A model generated the notes under the pieces. It was not told the DNA's origin and ran no database searches. It was given only the letters and a program-made list of their open reading frames with translations. Positions 52,516 through 61,359 of a DNA stretch of 64,000 nt are shown here, piece after piece. Made by a program: the position numbers and the translations under genes. Position 1 is the stretch's first letter; every line of letters begins with the position of its first letter. Source of the DNA: Pedobacter deserti (GTDB lineage: Bacteria > Bacteroidota > Bacteroidia > Sphingobacteriales > Sphingobacteriaceae). The DNA is taken from contig NZ_JAFMZQ010000001.1 in the NCBI RefSeq assembly GCF_024436415.1, positions 2,170,001-2,234,000 of the forward strand, in the 5' to 3' direction.

Positions 52516-53601
52516 TTATTTGCCGGGTAGGTATTCGTAAGGCAACATTTCGGCAACTCTTTTTTGGGCCAGGTAACCGTAGATATAGAAGGTCTTCGGG
52601 TTAGGGTAACTGCCCCGGCCGTCTATCAGCGCTTCATCAGCAACTAATCGTATAAAGGAGGCCTTTTTCGCGAAGGGTATGACTTTCCGGCCATGTAGCG
52701 GTTTGGTGTTGTTGGCTTTCTTCGCACTGTGTTTGAGGTACAGATTCGGAAATCGGAATGATTTAAATGATGCGTCCACTGGAGTCACCAGTGTGTCGAA
52801 TAGCATCGGGCTTTGTTCGATAGCCACCAGATCCATGGAATGCTTAATCACGTTGTTATGGAACTGTTGTGCGGTAAATCCTTCCTGCGCTACCGTGTTC
52901 GAAAATACCGAGCGTAAAAAGTGCATCATTGAGCCCTGATAGGAGACGGATCGGTTTTTTTCCCATTGTTTAACCTCCTGGTCAGATCCCGGAAGTTTTT
53001 CAAACACCACCTGCCCGTTGTAAAGTGCCACGCCCATACCAGCATCATGTTCAAAGGATGTGAGCAGATAGCGAAGCTTATACCCAAGGTGCCTGTTTTC
53101 TATGATTATAAATTCATTGGTTGAAGCCAGTAGCTTCTTTCCCCTTGAGGAGAATTCGATGACTTGCGGGTTTACAATAACACATTTTTTTGCTGCGGCG
53201 GAAGTTCCAAGAAAAGTCTTTTTAAATTTTTCAAAGTTCTCTTTGAAGCGGTCGGGACCGATCCTTACCTCGTTTAACTGAATGGTTTTCTGTGTAAGTG
53301 TGATGGTTGCTTCGGTGTTGTCGCTCTGGACTTGAATGGTTTCCAGATGTGTGTTATATCCCAGCATGCTAATGGACAGTTCGTAGTTTCCAGGGGCGAC
53401 CGAAGATATGCTGAAGCGCCCATGTTCGTCAGTTGCGGTAATACGGGTAGTAGCATTGATAAATACAGTTGCTGAAGGGATAGGTTTGGACTGGCTGTCT
53501 GTTACGCGGCCGCGGATGGTGAACTGGTTTTGCGCGAGGCTTGCCTGAGTGATAAAGGCAAGCAACAGGCATAGGAGCGTTTGAAAGCTTGTGATCTTCA
53601 T
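52516..53601 (-). CDS. carboxypeptidase-regulatory-domain protein
   Basis: 361 residues. Signal peptide at 1-23 (LLAFITQASLAQ). N-terminal carboxypeptidase-D-like beta-sandwich at about 27-110 (TIRGRVTDSQSKPIPSATVF, ISSVAPGNYELSISMLGYNT). The rest (about 115-361) is a domain common in Bacteroidota after this module, with FKENFEKFKKTFLGTS and ALIDGRGSYPNPKTFYIYGY. Envelope location likely. No enzyme motif. Convergent with paralogue B. Confidence 0.85.
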   Translation of the reverse strand: MKITSFQTLLCLLLAFITQASLAQNQFTIRGRVTDSQSKPIPSATVFINATTRITATDEHGRFSISSVAPGNYELSISMLGYNTHLETIQVQSDNTEATITLTQKTIQLNEVRIGPDRFKENFEKFKKTFLGTSAAAKKCVIVNPQVIEFSSRGKKLLASTNEFIIIENRHLGYKLRYLLTSFEHDAGMGVALYNGQVVFEKLPGSDQEVKQWEKNRSVSYQGSMMHFLRSVFSNTVAQEGFTAQQFHNNVIKHSMDLVAIEQSPMLFDTLVTPVDASFKSFRFPNLYLKHSAKKANNTKPLHGRKVIPFAKKASFIRLVADEALIDGRGSYPNPKTFYIYGYLAQKRVAEMLPYEYLPGK

Positions 53602-53660
53602 TTGAAAGGTTAATTGTTATACCCAATATAGTATTTATTGGTGAAAACAAGGCCTCTATA

Positions 53661-54527
53661 TCACTTTTGCAAATAGGTTTTCTGGTAGGCAAGCGGACTT
53701 TTGCCGGTAATGAGCTTGAAGTGCTTGTGAAAGCTGGCAAAGTTATGAAAGCCGCTTTCGTAACAGATCTGTTTTACATTCATGTTGTTCTCAATAAGTA
53801 GCTTGCAGGCGTGGCCTACGCGTATTTCGCTGATGAACTGGGTGTAGGTTTTTCTTGTCCGCGACTTAAAATACCGGCAGAAGGAATTGGGGCTTATGTT
53901 GGCTACCGCGGCCATTTCTTCCATTTGGATCTTTCGTTTAAAGTTGGTCATGGAGAAGTTGTATATGGCGTTGATGCGGTCGTTCTCTGTGTCCTGAAAG
54001 TTGGGCCGGAAGCCGATGGAGGAAAGGAGCACGTTGTTTTTACAATTTTCGATCGCCAGCAGGGCCTCCATAAGCCGGGTAATCCTTGCAGGGCCGGTCG
54101 ACGACAGGATAGATTCGATAATGATCCCTATCTGGTGTTTGCTTTTGTCCTGCACTTTTAGTCCCCGTTTGGCTTTTTCGAGGACGTCTTTAAGCGGTTT
54201 GTTTTCCGGAAGGGTTAGAAATGTGCTGCCCCAGAAGTTCTCCGTAAAATGCACGACCACCACGTCTATATTTGGATGCTCTTCTTCGAAGTGCTGTTCG
54301 TCGAATTTCCAGTAGTGCGGAAGGTGGGAACCGACCAAAACTACATCTCCGGCACGGAAGCGTTTGATGCTGTCGCCGATAAACTGGGTGCCGGTACCCT
54401 TTATGACATAAATGAGTTCTACTTCGGCATGGTAGTGCCAGCGGTTGTTAATATAGGGCACATTGTCGCGCCGTGCGCTGAAAGAGTATAGCGTATCGTT
54501 TGAAACTTTGAGTAACTGAGGTTTCAT
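53661..54527 (-). CDS. AraC-family transcriptional regulator
   Basis: 288 residues from the ATG at 54527. N-terminal cupin (VPYINNRWHYHAEVELIYVI, GDVVLVGSHLPHYWKF) for a small-molecule ligand and a C-terminal double HTH (IQMEEMAAVANISPNSFCRY, VKQICYESGFHNFASFHKHF, TGKSPLAYQK). Typical sugar-type AraC regulator. Targets unknown; the nearest same-strand gene is the carboxypeptidase-domain gene 59 bases downstream. Confidence 0.92.
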   Translation of the reverse strand: MKPQLLKVSNDTLYSFSARRDNVPYINNRWHYHAEVELIYVIKGTGTQFIGDSIKRFRAGDVVLVGSHLPHYWKFDEQHFEEEHPNIDVVVVHFTENFWGSTFLTLPENKPLKDVLEKAKRGLKVQDKSKHQIGIIIESILSSTGPARITRLMEALLAIENCKNNVLLSSIGFRPNFQDTENDRINAIYNFSMTNFKRKIQMEEMAAVANISPNSFCRYFKSRTRKTYTQFISEIRVGHACKLLIENNMNVKQICYESGFHNFASFHKHFKLITGKSPLAYQKTYLQK

Positions 54528-54568
54528 TGGCCAGTGTGGTGTCTGGCTTAAAGATAGGAATTTTATTT

Positions 54569-54814
54569 TTAGGGCTGATTGCTTGTCTGCTCGTTGAGGG
54601 CCTGGCCAAGCTTTTCTACGTGCTCTTCGTTTAGGTCGCCCCAGATCTGTTCCCACTTTTCTTCGTCTTTGCGCAGCTGGACTTCACTGCCGTTTATTTC
54701 CAGCGCATAGTACGGCAGGCCGTCGGTGGTTTCCTTATATTGAACGGTGATAGGGTCTTGTATTCCGCTGATTCCGGGCTCGATGGTAAAGGTTCTTCTT
54801 CCTGCTTTTTCCAT
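54569..54814 (-). CDS. small conserved protein, unknown
   Basis: 81 residues, acidic, soluble. Contains GISGIQDPITVQYKETTDGL, YYALEINGSEVQLRKDEEKW and a helical tail. No membrane or signal segment. I do not recognise the family. It is 41 bases upstream of the AraC gene on the same strand and may be in the same transcript. Confidence 0.55.
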   Translation of the reverse strand: MEKAGRRTFTIEPGISGIQDPITVQYKETTDGLPYYALEINGSEVQLRKDEEKWEQIWGDLNEEHVEKLGQALNEQTSNQP

Positions 54815-54895
54815 GGTAAAATATGTTTGTGAAAGGGCTTGCTCTCGGTAGAAACAACGTGATGCTGTAAAGGTTTTAAAAAAGTGTGTTCAAAC

Positions 54896-54926
54896 TTTCA
54901 TTTTTAAAAAAGATATTTTACATTTG
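54896..54926 (+). promoter_or_regulatory. promoter candidate ahead of the ubiX leader
   Basis: TACATTTG (54919-54926) is a perfect -7 box; TTTC at 54896-54899 stands in for TTTG with a 19-base spacer. Predicted start about 54931. Confidence 0.5.
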
Positions 54927-54930
54927 AGCT

Positions 54931-55001
54931 TACCCTTTAAAGGGGTATGTTTTTCATAGGTAGATGTAGGGTCGAAAAGTAATTTTCGGCCCTTTTTTAT
55001 T
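54931..55001 (+). ncRNA. possible leader RNA or small RNA upstream of ubiX
   Basis: A short transcript of about 70 bases would run from the promoter at 54896-54926 to a strong terminator at 54969-55001, with no other plus-strand gene between. It contains an 11-codon frame (54947-54982: MFFIGRCRVEK) whose stop lies in the terminator loop. Either an attenuator for ubiX, whose ATG is 36 bases further, or a free small RNA. Confidence 0.4.
54969..55001 (+). terminator. intrinsic terminator in front of ubiX
   Basis: Stem GGGTCGAAAA (54969-54978) / TTTTCGGCCC (54983-54992), one G-T pair, four-base loop, then TTTTTTATT. Strong and plus-strand oriented, although the preceding genes read leftward. Confidence 0.75.
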
Positions 55002-55036
55002 GTTATGGGTTTTTGTTCCTTAACTTTACCGTATTC

Positions 55037-55621
55037 ATGAGCAGGAAAAAGATAATTGTGGCTGTTACGGGAGCCAGTGGTGCGGTATATGCTAAGCTGA
55101 TGCTGGACAGCTTGCAGCGCTTGGCGCCGCAGATTGAAAGGGTGGGGGTGGTGATGTCTGACAATGCGCGCGAGGTATGGCAGTTTGAGCTGGGCAACAG
55201 TGTTTACGACTCGTATCCGTTCGACTTTTACGATAAGATGGATTTTAACGCACCTTTTGCTTCGGGCTCTGCAAAATACGATACGATGGTGATCATTCCT
55301 TGTTCTATGGGTACACTCGGCCGGATTGCGCAGGGTATTTCTAACGATTTGATTTCAAGGGCGGCAGATGTGGTGTTGAAAGAGCGGCGCAGGCTGGTTG
55401 CTGTAGTCCGGGATACGCCCTTTAGTCTGATCCATATTAATAATATGAAGGCGGTTACGGAAGCGGGCGGTATTGTTTGTCCGGCTAATCCTTCCTTTTA
55501 TTCGTTACCGAAGAGCATTGAGGATGTTGCGCAAACGGTGGTGACACGTGTGATCGATCTGATTGGTCTTGAGCAGGATACTTACCGCTGGAATGAGCAG
55601 CAGACATCAAATATGACATAA
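55037..55621 (+). CDS. ubiX: flavin prenyltransferase
   Basis: 194 residues from the ATG at 55037. Makes prenylated FMN for UbiD-type decarboxylases. FMN-binding opening VAVTGASGAVYAKLMLDSL, VVMSDNAREVW, PCSMGTLGRIAQGIS (about 95-109), DLISRAADVVLKERRRLVAV, RDTPFSLIHINNMKAVTEAG and PANPSFYSLPKSIED. Full length. Quinone-related decarboxylation is the usual role, though no ubiD gene is in the window. Confidence 0.95.
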   Translation: MSRKKIIVAVTGASGAVYAKLMLDSLQRLAPQIERVGVVMSDNAREVWQFELGNSVYDSYPFDFYDKMDFNAPFASGSAKYDTMVIIPCSMGTLGRIAQGISNDLISRAADVVLKERRRLVAVVRDTPFSLIHINNMKAVTEAGGIVCPANPSFYSLPKSIEDVAQTVVTRVIDLIGLEQDTYRWNEQQTSNMT

Positions 55622-55638
55622 TTTGTATCTGAAAATCG

Positions 55639-55646
55639 TATCTTTG
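55639..55646 (+). promoter_or_regulatory. -7 box for mtaB
   Basis: Perfect TATCTTTG, 11 bases before the mtaB ATG. No convincing TTTG at the expected distance. Confidence 0.35.
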
Positions 55647-55657
55647 CGAGCTTCAAT

Positions 55658-56977
55658 ATGAAAACCGTCGCATTTTATACTCTGGGCTGTAAGCTTAATT
55701 TTTCGGAAACGTCTACCATTGGCCGCTTGTTTACCGACGCGGGTTATGGTGTGGTGGAGTTTACGCAGGGCGCTGATGTGTACGTGATCAATACCTGCTC
55801 GGTAACGGATCATGCAGACAAGAAATGCCGTAAGGTGGTAAAAGAGGCGCTGAAATATTCACCTAATGCTTATGTGACCATCGTGGGTTGCTATGCACAG
55901 CTTAAACCGACGGAGATCGCGGAGATTCCGGGCGTGGATATGGTGCTTGGTGCGGCCGAGAAGTTTCGCATCGTTGAGTTCATTTCTGATCTAACTAAAG
56001 AGCCGAAAGCGGTTGTACATCAGCAGAATATTGAAAAGGTTAATCATAATTTTATTGCTGCGTATTCTATTGGCGACCGCACGCGTACTTTCCTGAAGGT
56101 TCAGGACGGTTGTGATTATCCGTGTACATATTGTACTATTCCGCTCGCACGGGGTGGCAGCAGGAGCGATACTATCGAAAATGTGCTGAACCGGGCGAGG
56201 CAGATTGCCGAGAGCGGGGTTAAGGAGATTGTGCTGACCGGGGTTAACCTGGGCGACTTTGGGATCCGGAATGGCAAGCGCGAGGATCGTTTTTTTGATT
56301 TGGTGCGTGCTTTGGATGAGGTTGAGGGTATTGAGCGGATCAGGATTTCTTCTATAGAGCCTAATTTGTTGAGTAATGATATTATTGAGTTTGTGGCTTC
56401 GTCTAAACGTTTTGTGCCGCATTTTCATATTCCACTGCAGTCTGGTTCAGATAAGATTCTAGGCCTGATGCGCAGGCGTTATCAGCGTGATCTCTATACG
56501 GAGCGTGTGGCTAAGATCAAATCGGTGCTGCCTGATTGCTGCATTGGTGTTGATGTGATTGTTGGTTTCCCTGGTGAGACGCAGCAGGATTTTCTGGATA
56601 CCTACCAGTTTCTAAATGAACTGGATGTTTCCTACCTGCATGTATTTACGTATTCGGAGCGCGACCAAACGCCTGCTGCAGAGATGGCGGGGGTGGTGCC
56701 GGGGGCTGTTAGGGCCGACCGGAGTAAAATGCTGCATATTTTGTCTGACAAGAAAAGGCGGGCCTTTTATCAGTCGCAATTGGGTGCAGTAGGCGAGGTA
56801 CTTTTCGAGGATGATCAAAAGAACGGGTTCATGCATGGGTTTACCCGTAACTATGTAAAGGTTAGGGCTAAATACGATCCGGTGATGGTTAACGAGGTTA
56901 AGACGGTTAAACTGGTCGGTTTGTCGGCCGATGGCGAGGTAGAAGTTGAGGAATCGGAACAAGTTTTAGCGCATTAA
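55658..56977 (+). CDS. mtaB: tRNA t6A37 methylthiotransferase
   Basis: 439 residues. Converts t6A37 to ms2t6A in tRNA. N-terminal methylthiotransferase domain with FYTLGCKLNFSET, INTCSVTDHADKKCRK and VGCYAQLKP (three cluster cysteines), radical-SAM core with Cys152, Cys156 and Cys159 (DGCDYPCTYCTIPLARG), IHIPLQSG-like HFHIPLQSGSDKILGLMRRR, and a C-terminal TRAM domain. GCKLN marks MtaB rather than MiaB/RimO. Intact. Confidence 0.95.
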   Translation: MKTVAFYTLGCKLNFSETSTIGRLFTDAGYGVVEFTQGADVYVINTCSVTDHADKKCRKVVKEALKYSPNAYVTIVGCYAQLKPTEIAEIPGVDMVLGAAEKFRIVEFISDLTKEPKAVVHQQNIEKVNHNFIAAYSIGDRTRTFLKVQDGCDYPCTYCTIPLARGGSRSDTIENVLNRARQIAESGVKEIVLTGVNLGDFGIRNGKREDRFFDLVRALDEVEGIERIRISSIEPNLLSNDIIEFVASSKRFVPHFHIPLQSGSDKILGLMRRRYQRDLYTERVAKIKSVLPDCCIGVDVIVGFPGETQQDFLDTYQFLNELDVSYLHVFTYSERDQTPAAEMAGVVPGAVRADRSKMLHILSDKKRRAFYQSQLGAVGEVLFEDDQKNGFMHGFTRNYVKVRAKYDPVMVNEVKTVKLVGLSADGEVEVEESEQVLAH

Positions 56978-57009
56978 TCCTATATTCGCAAAAAAACTTT
57001 TTCTTAAGT

Positions 57010-58164
57010 ATGTTTCCGACCGTATCGCATTTCTTAGAATATCTTTTTGGTGTCAACATCCCGCTTCCCTTTAATACTTTCGGTGTTTTTGTTGCGCTTG
57101 CTTTTATTGCGGGCTATTGGGCTTTTTCTGAGGAATTTAAACGTAAGGAGGCTTTAGGTAAACTGCAACCTGTAAAAAAACGTACAACGGTTGGTTTGCC
57201 GCCTACCAATACGGAATTGTTTCTGAATGGAATCTTCGGTTTCCTGATCGGTTACAAACTGGTGTATGCCCTGATGAACTACCAGCTGTTTGTAAGCGAT
57301 GCACAGACCGTGTTATTGTCGGCCAAAGGCAGTTTGCTCGGTGGATTGTTTTTTGCCGGTCTGTTTGCCTACTGGGATTACAAAGAGAAGAATGCGAAGA
57401 AGCTTGATAAGCCTAAGACGGTTGAGGTGATTCAGCATCCGCACGAGTTGATGGGTTCCTTGATTGTTTGGGCGGCGATATGGGGTTTCCTTGGTGCCAA
57501 GATTTTTGATAACCTGGAACACTGGGATACTTTTGTTCAGGATCCGATTGGGGGCTTGCTTTCTTTTAGTGGTCTTACTTTTTATGGCGGGCTTATCTGT
57601 GGTGGTGCCGCGGTGTTATATATTGCACGCAAGAATGGAATAAAAGTTTTGCATATGCTGGATATTGGTGGTCCGGGTATGATGCTGGCTTATGCAGTGG
57701 GCCGTATTGGCTGCCATATGAGCGGAGATGGTGATTGGGGTATTGTGAACAATAATCCAAAACCTTTCAGTTTCCTGCCTGACTGGCTCTGGGCTTATAC
57801 TTATCCGAATAACGTAGCGAACGAGGGAGTTCCTATACCTGGCTGCGTGGGAAGGTTCTGTAACGTATTGCCTGAGCCTGTATACCCAACGCCGCTCTAT
57901 GAGGTGATTGTTTGTTTGATCCTGTTCTTCGTTTTATGGAAGTTAAGGCACCGGATTACTGTTCCGGGTATGATGTTTGGTATTTACCTGATGATGAATG
58001 GTATGGAGCGCTTCTTTATTGAGCTGATCAGGGTGAATACTAAATATCATGTTGGCGGACTGCAGTTTACCCAGGCTGAGCTTATTTCGCTGCTCCTGTT
58101 CCTGTCTGGCGTATTTCTTGTGGTTTATTCCTGGAAGAACAGAGATAAGCTGGCTGCGTATTAA
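57010..58164 (+). CDS. lgt: prolipoprotein diacylglyceryl transferase
   Basis: 384 residues, seven or so membrane spans. Transfers diacylglycerol to lipobox Cys at the inner membrane. Core features: SLLGGLFFAGLFAYW, LTFYGGLICGGAAVLYIARK, MLAYAVGRIGCHMSGDGDWG (the signature in its Bacteroidota form), YPTPLYEVIVCLILF, NGMERFFIELIRVNTKY. Longer than proteobacterial Lgt because of loop insertions. The window's many lipoproteins depend on it. Start at 57010 gives the usual FPTVSHFLEYLFG beginning. Confidence 0.95.
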   Translation: MFPTVSHFLEYLFGVNIPLPFNTFGVFVALAFIAGYWAFSEEFKRKEALGKLQPVKKRTTVGLPPTNTELFLNGIFGFLIGYKLVYALMNYQLFVSDAQTVLLSAKGSLLGGLFFAGLFAYWDYKEKNAKKLDKPKTVEVIQHPHELMGSLIVWAAIWGFLGAKIFDNLEHWDTFVQDPIGGLLSFSGLTFYGGLICGGAAVLYIARKNGIKVLHMLDIGGPGMMLAYAVGRIGCHMSGDGDWGIVNNNPKPFSFLPDWLWAYTYPNNVANEGVPIPGCVGRFCNVLPEPVYPTPLYEVIVCLILFFVLWKLRHRITVPGMMFGIYLMMNGMERFFIELIRVNTKYHVGGLQFTQAELISLLLFLSGVFLVVYSWKNRDKLAAY

Positions 58165-58193
58165 GCCAGTAGTTTTCATCCTTAATTCAGAAA

Positions 58194-58997
58194 GTGTTGG
58201 AAGTAAATTACGAATTGCTATGCTCTAAAGTTGTGGCGGTAACCCGCCTCACAGGTAATTTTATCCGGAAGGAATCGATGAACTTTGATCAGCGTGCTGT
58301 GGAGTTTAAGGGGCTTAACGACCTGGTTTCTTATGTAGATAAGCAGGCTGAAAAGCAACTGGTGAGAAATCTGAGCAAGCTGTTGCCTGATGCCGGCTTC
58401 GTTACGGAAGAGAAAACGATAAATAAAACGGGTGAGATATACAACTGGATCATTGATCCGCTTGATGGTACCACGAACTTTATTCACGGGATCCCTACCT
58501 ATGCGGTTAGCGTGGCGCTTTACGAACGCGGACTGCCGGTAATCGGCGTGGTGTATGAGATCAATCGCGGAGAAATGTTTTACACCCATAAGGGCGGTGA
58601 GGCATTCCTCAACGGTAAGCCTATCCGCGTTTCAGGTACAGAGCGGCTGGGGCAGTCTTTACTTGCAACGGGATTTCCTTACTATCAGTTTGACAAACAG
58701 GAAGCTTATATGAAGCTCTTTGGTCAAATGATGCAAAGCTGCCATGGGCTGAGGCGTATTGGTTCGGCGGCGGTAGACCTGGCGTACGTGGCCTGCGGTC
58801 GGTTTGATGCCTTTTTTGAATATAATCTGAATGCCTGGGATGTAGCTGCTGGTGCTTATCTGGTGCAACAGGCCGGCGGAAAGGTTTCTAATTTTAGCGG
58901 GGGAGATGAATTTGTTGATGCCAGGGAGATTTTGGCCTCAAACGGGCTGACAGATCAGGAAATCCTTGAAATGATGCGTAACCATTTCAAGGATTAA
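58194..58997 (+). CDS. suhB: inositol monophosphatase family protein
   Basis: 267 residues from a GTG at 58194. Mg-dependent sugar/inositol phosphatase: GFVTEEKTINK, WIIDPLDGTTNFIHGIPTYA (motif 1), RIGSAAVDLAYVACGRFDAF and NAWDVAAGAYLVQQAGGKVS (motif 2). Typical SuhB/IMPase length. In bacteria it can act on myo-inositol-1-phosphate or fructose-1,6-bisphosphate-type substrates, so the precise activity is open. Convergent with the NifU gene. Confidence 0.9.
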   Translation: MLEVNYELLCSKVVAVTRLTGNFIRKESMNFDQRAVEFKGLNDLVSYVDKQAEKQLVRNLSKLLPDAGFVTEEKTINKTGEIYNWIIDPLDGTTNFIHGIPTYAVSVALYERGLPVIGVVYEINRGEMFYTHKGGEAFLNGKPIRVSGTERLGQSLLATGFPYYQFDKQEAYMKLFGQMMQSCHGLRRIGSAAVDLAYVACGRFDAFFEYNLNAWDVAAGAYLVQQAGGKVSNFSGGDEFVDAREILASNGLTDQEILEMMRNHFKD

Positions 58998-59011
58998 TAT
59001 TCGATCGGCGT

Positions 59012-59569
59012 TTATAACGCCTCGGAGATAACTTCTTTTACTTCTGGAACCATGCGCTGTAACAGGTTTTGGATTCCTGATTTAAGCGTAAGGGTAGAGG
59101 ACGGGCATCCGCTGCATGAACCTCTGAGCTCTACAGTAACGACGCCTTCGTTTTCGTCGAACGACTTGTAGCTGATCGCACCGCCATCCTGCTCTACAGC
59201 CGGACGCACATAGTCGTGCAGGATCTGCTGAATCTTAATTTCGGTGTCGGTGCCTTCAAACGCAGGTGTTTCTTCAGATGAAACGTCTTTGATCTTGTAT
59301 TCCGATTCCACAGCTCCTTTAACAAACTCTTTCAGGATCGGCTCTACGTCGGCCCATTCCGCGTCGTCTGTTTTGGTGATTGTTACGAAGTTGCTGGCAA
59401 AGAAAACACCGTTCACGAAATTGAATTTGAAAAGCTCCCTGGCGAAGGGTGATTGCTCTGCGCTTTCCCTTGTAGGAAAGTCTTCACTACCGTTGATCAG
59501 TAACTTATTGACCATGAATTTCATGGTTGCAGGATTTGGTGTCTGCTCGGTATATACGTTGATCGTCAT
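59012..59569 (-). CDS. NifU-type Fe-S cluster carrier (Nfu)
   Basis: 185 residues. N-terminal Nfu_N domain (PNPATMKFMVNKLLINGSED, about 9-28) and C-terminal NifU domain with the cluster-binding CxxC in RGSCSGCPSSTLTLKSGIQN (Cys151/Cys154 approximately). Delivers Fe-S clusters to target enzymes, such as MtaB nearby, in the cytoplasm. A TATTTTTG box on the minus strand (59594-59587) precedes the ATG by 17 bases. Confidence 0.93.
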   Translation of the reverse strand: MTINVYTEQTPNPATMKFMVNKLLINGSEDFPTRESAEQSPFARELFKFNFVNGVFFASNFVTITKTDDAEWADVEPILKEFVKGAVESEYKIKDVSSEETPAFEGTDTEIKIQQILHDYVRPAVEQDGGAISYKSFDENEGVVTVELRGSCSGCPSSTLTLKSGIQNLLQRMVPEVKEVISEAL

Positions 59570-59644
59570 TGTCTTATTTTTTTATACAAAAATAGAGAAT
59601 TGATCGATGCAATTCCAGACCTGATGTCTGTTTTAGGTCATATG

Positions 59645-60991
59645 TTAAAAGACGCCGGTATAGTTAAACGGGGTGATCTGTTTAAGTTCAGATTTTACGC
59701 TGTCACTCACGTTCAGTCCGTCGATAAACGTTGCCATCGTTTCCGCAGTGATCTTTTGATTGGTGCGGGTCAGATCTTTAAGTGCCTCGTACGGATTTGG
59801 ATAAGCCTCTCTCCTTAAAACAGTTTGAATGGCTTCTGCAACTACTGCCCAGTTGTTTTCAAGGTCGGCATGGATGGCCTCTTCATTAAGCAGCAGTTTG
59901 TTTAAGCCTTTCATTGTCGACGCGATGGCAATTGCGGTATGAGCCATAGGCACACCTACATTCCTGAGCACGGTAGAGTCCGTAAGGTCGCGCTGCAAAC
60001 GTGAAATGGGTAGTTTGGACGCAAGGAATTCAAACATCGCATTGGCGATACCTGCATTGCCCTCTGCGTTTTCAAAATCGATAGGGTTCACTTTGTGCGG
60101 CATTGCGGATGAACCTACCTCGCCGGCTTTGATCTTCTGTTTGAAGTAGTTTTTAGATATGTAAGTCCAGATGTCGCGATCCATATCAATGAGGATATTG
60201 TTGATGCGCTTTAAGGCATCGCACTGTGCGGCAAACTGGTCGTAATGTTCAATCTGTGTAGTATGTTGTGCGCGGCTGAGTCCGAGGATCTCATTGACAA
60301 AATGATTCGAAAACGCTACCCAGTCGGTGGCCGGGTAAGCAATATGATGCGCATTGAAATTTCCGGTAGCGCCGCCGAATTTGGCGCTGTTAGGTATTTG
60401 CTTAAGGTTGTTGAGCTGAATTTGTAAACGCTCGGCAAAAACGATGAACTCTTTCCCTAATTTGGTTGGTGAGGCAGGCTGACCATGGGTATGCGCCAGC
60501 AGGGGCACATCTTTCCATTCGGTAGCCAGTTCTTGAATCTTTTCTATGAGCTGGGCTAGCTGAGGGAAATAAACCTCGTTTAACGCAAGCTTAAACGTAT
60601 ATGGAATAGCGGTATTGTTGATGTCCTGTGACGTTAGTCCGAAATGGATAAACTCTTTGTATGGTTCCAAAGCAAGCTGGTCGAATTGCTTCTTGATAAA
60701 GTATTCTACGGCCTTAACGTCGTGGTTGGTGATTTTCTCTGTGTCTTTAACTTCCTGTGCATCGCCATCGGTGAATGACTTGTAAATTTCCCGAAGTCGA
60801 GGATAGTTGTCTTTAGGGAAATCTGCCAGTCCAGGCAAGCCGGCCTCACATAACGCAATGAAATATTCTACCTCTACAAAAATACGGTATCTGATAAGTG
60901 CAGATTCTGAGAAGTACTGTGCCAGATCCTGTGTGGTGTTTCTGTAGCGCCCGTCGATAGGGGAGATCGCCTGAAGGGGAGATAAGGTCAT
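59645..60991 (-). CDS. purB: adenylosuccinate lyase
   Basis: 448 residues. Fumarase/aspartase superfamily enzyme of purine biosynthesis (SAICAR to AICAR and adenylosuccinate to AMP). Begins LSPLQAISPIDGRYRNTT, has FIHFGLTSQDINNTAIPY, LLAHTHGQPASPTKLGKEFI and the signature loop SSAMPHKVNPIDFENAEGN (about 293-311). The length and PIDFENAEGN match the E. coli-type PurB. Own promoter upstream. Confidence 0.97.
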   Translation of the reverse strand: MTLSPLQAISPIDGRYRNTTQDLAQYFSESALIRYRIFVEVEYFIALCEAGLPGLADFPKDNYPRLREIYKSFTDGDAQEVKDTEKITNHDVKAVEYFIKKQFDQLALEPYKEFIHFGLTSQDINNTAIPYTFKLALNEVYFPQLAQLIEKIQELATEWKDVPLLAHTHGQPASPTKLGKEFIVFAERLQIQLNNLKQIPNSAKFGGATGNFNAHHIAYPATDWVAFSNHFVNEILGLSRAQHTTQIEHYDQFAAQCDALKRINNILIDMDRDIWTYISKNYFKQKIKAGEVGSSAMPHKVNPIDFENAEGNAGIANAMFEFLASKLPISRLQRDLTDSTVLRNVGVPMAHTAIAIASTMKGLNKLLLNEEAIHADLENNWAVVAEAIQTVLRREAYPNPYEALKDLTRTNQKITAETMATFIDGLNVSDSVKSELKQITPFNYTGVF

Positions 60992-61014
60992 TATGTTTTA
61001 TACGTTTACGAGCG

Positions 61015-61046
61015 CAAATGTAGCATTCCTGGGGGTAATAAAAAAG
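61015..61046 (-). promoter_or_regulatory. promoter of purB
   Basis: TACATTTG on the minus strand (61022-61015) is a perfect -7 box 23 bases before the ATG; a T-run (61046-61036) provides a weak -33. It overlaps the terminator of the upstream lipoprotein gene. Confidence 0.5.
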
Positions 61047-61070
61047 GCCCCGGGTTATCCGGAGCCTTTT
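61034..61070 (-). terminator. terminator of the small lipoprotein gene
   Basis: On the minus strand AAAAGGCTCCGG pairs with CCGGGGCCTTTT around a short loop (one mismatch), then TTTATT. Just below the lipoprotein stop at 61089. Confidence 0.75.
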
Positions 61071-61088
61071 CTATACGGTCAATTTAGC

Positions 61089-61301
61089 TTAGTGAGCTGC
61101 AGTGTCAGTAGTAGTTGTAGTAGTAGTTACTGCAGTATCTTGTACAGTTGAATCAGTTACTGTAGTATCAACTTCAGTGATAACTGCTGAAGAATCAACC
61201 ATTGTAGTGTCTGAAGACTCGCCTGATTTTTCTGAGTTACAAGCTGCTACTGATAAAGAGATTGCTAAAGCTAAAAAGCCAAATTTAAATGCATTTTTCA
61301 T
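61089..61301 (-). CDS. tiny Thr/Asp-rich lipoprotein
   Basis: 70 residues. Signal ALAISLSVAAC with lipobox Cys at 21, then an almost purely Thr, Ser, Asp, Val tail (TTVTDSTVQDTAVTTT). No fold expected; a flexible surface or periplasmic lipoprotein, common in Sphingobacteria. Own terminator. Confidence 0.65.
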   Translation of the reverse strand: MKNAFKFGFLALAISLSVAACNSEKSGESSDTTMVDSSAVITEVDTTVTDSTVQDTAVTTTTTTTDTAAH

Positions 61302-61359
61302 TTCGATTCTGTTTTAAATAATTAATTAATTTTACAGCTTAATACCACAAAGTCTAAAA

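Noticed and set aside
59007..59021. Small palindrome GGCGTTTATAACGCC at the nfu stop
   Set aside because: Six-base stem with a three-base loop and no T run; not convincing as a terminator.
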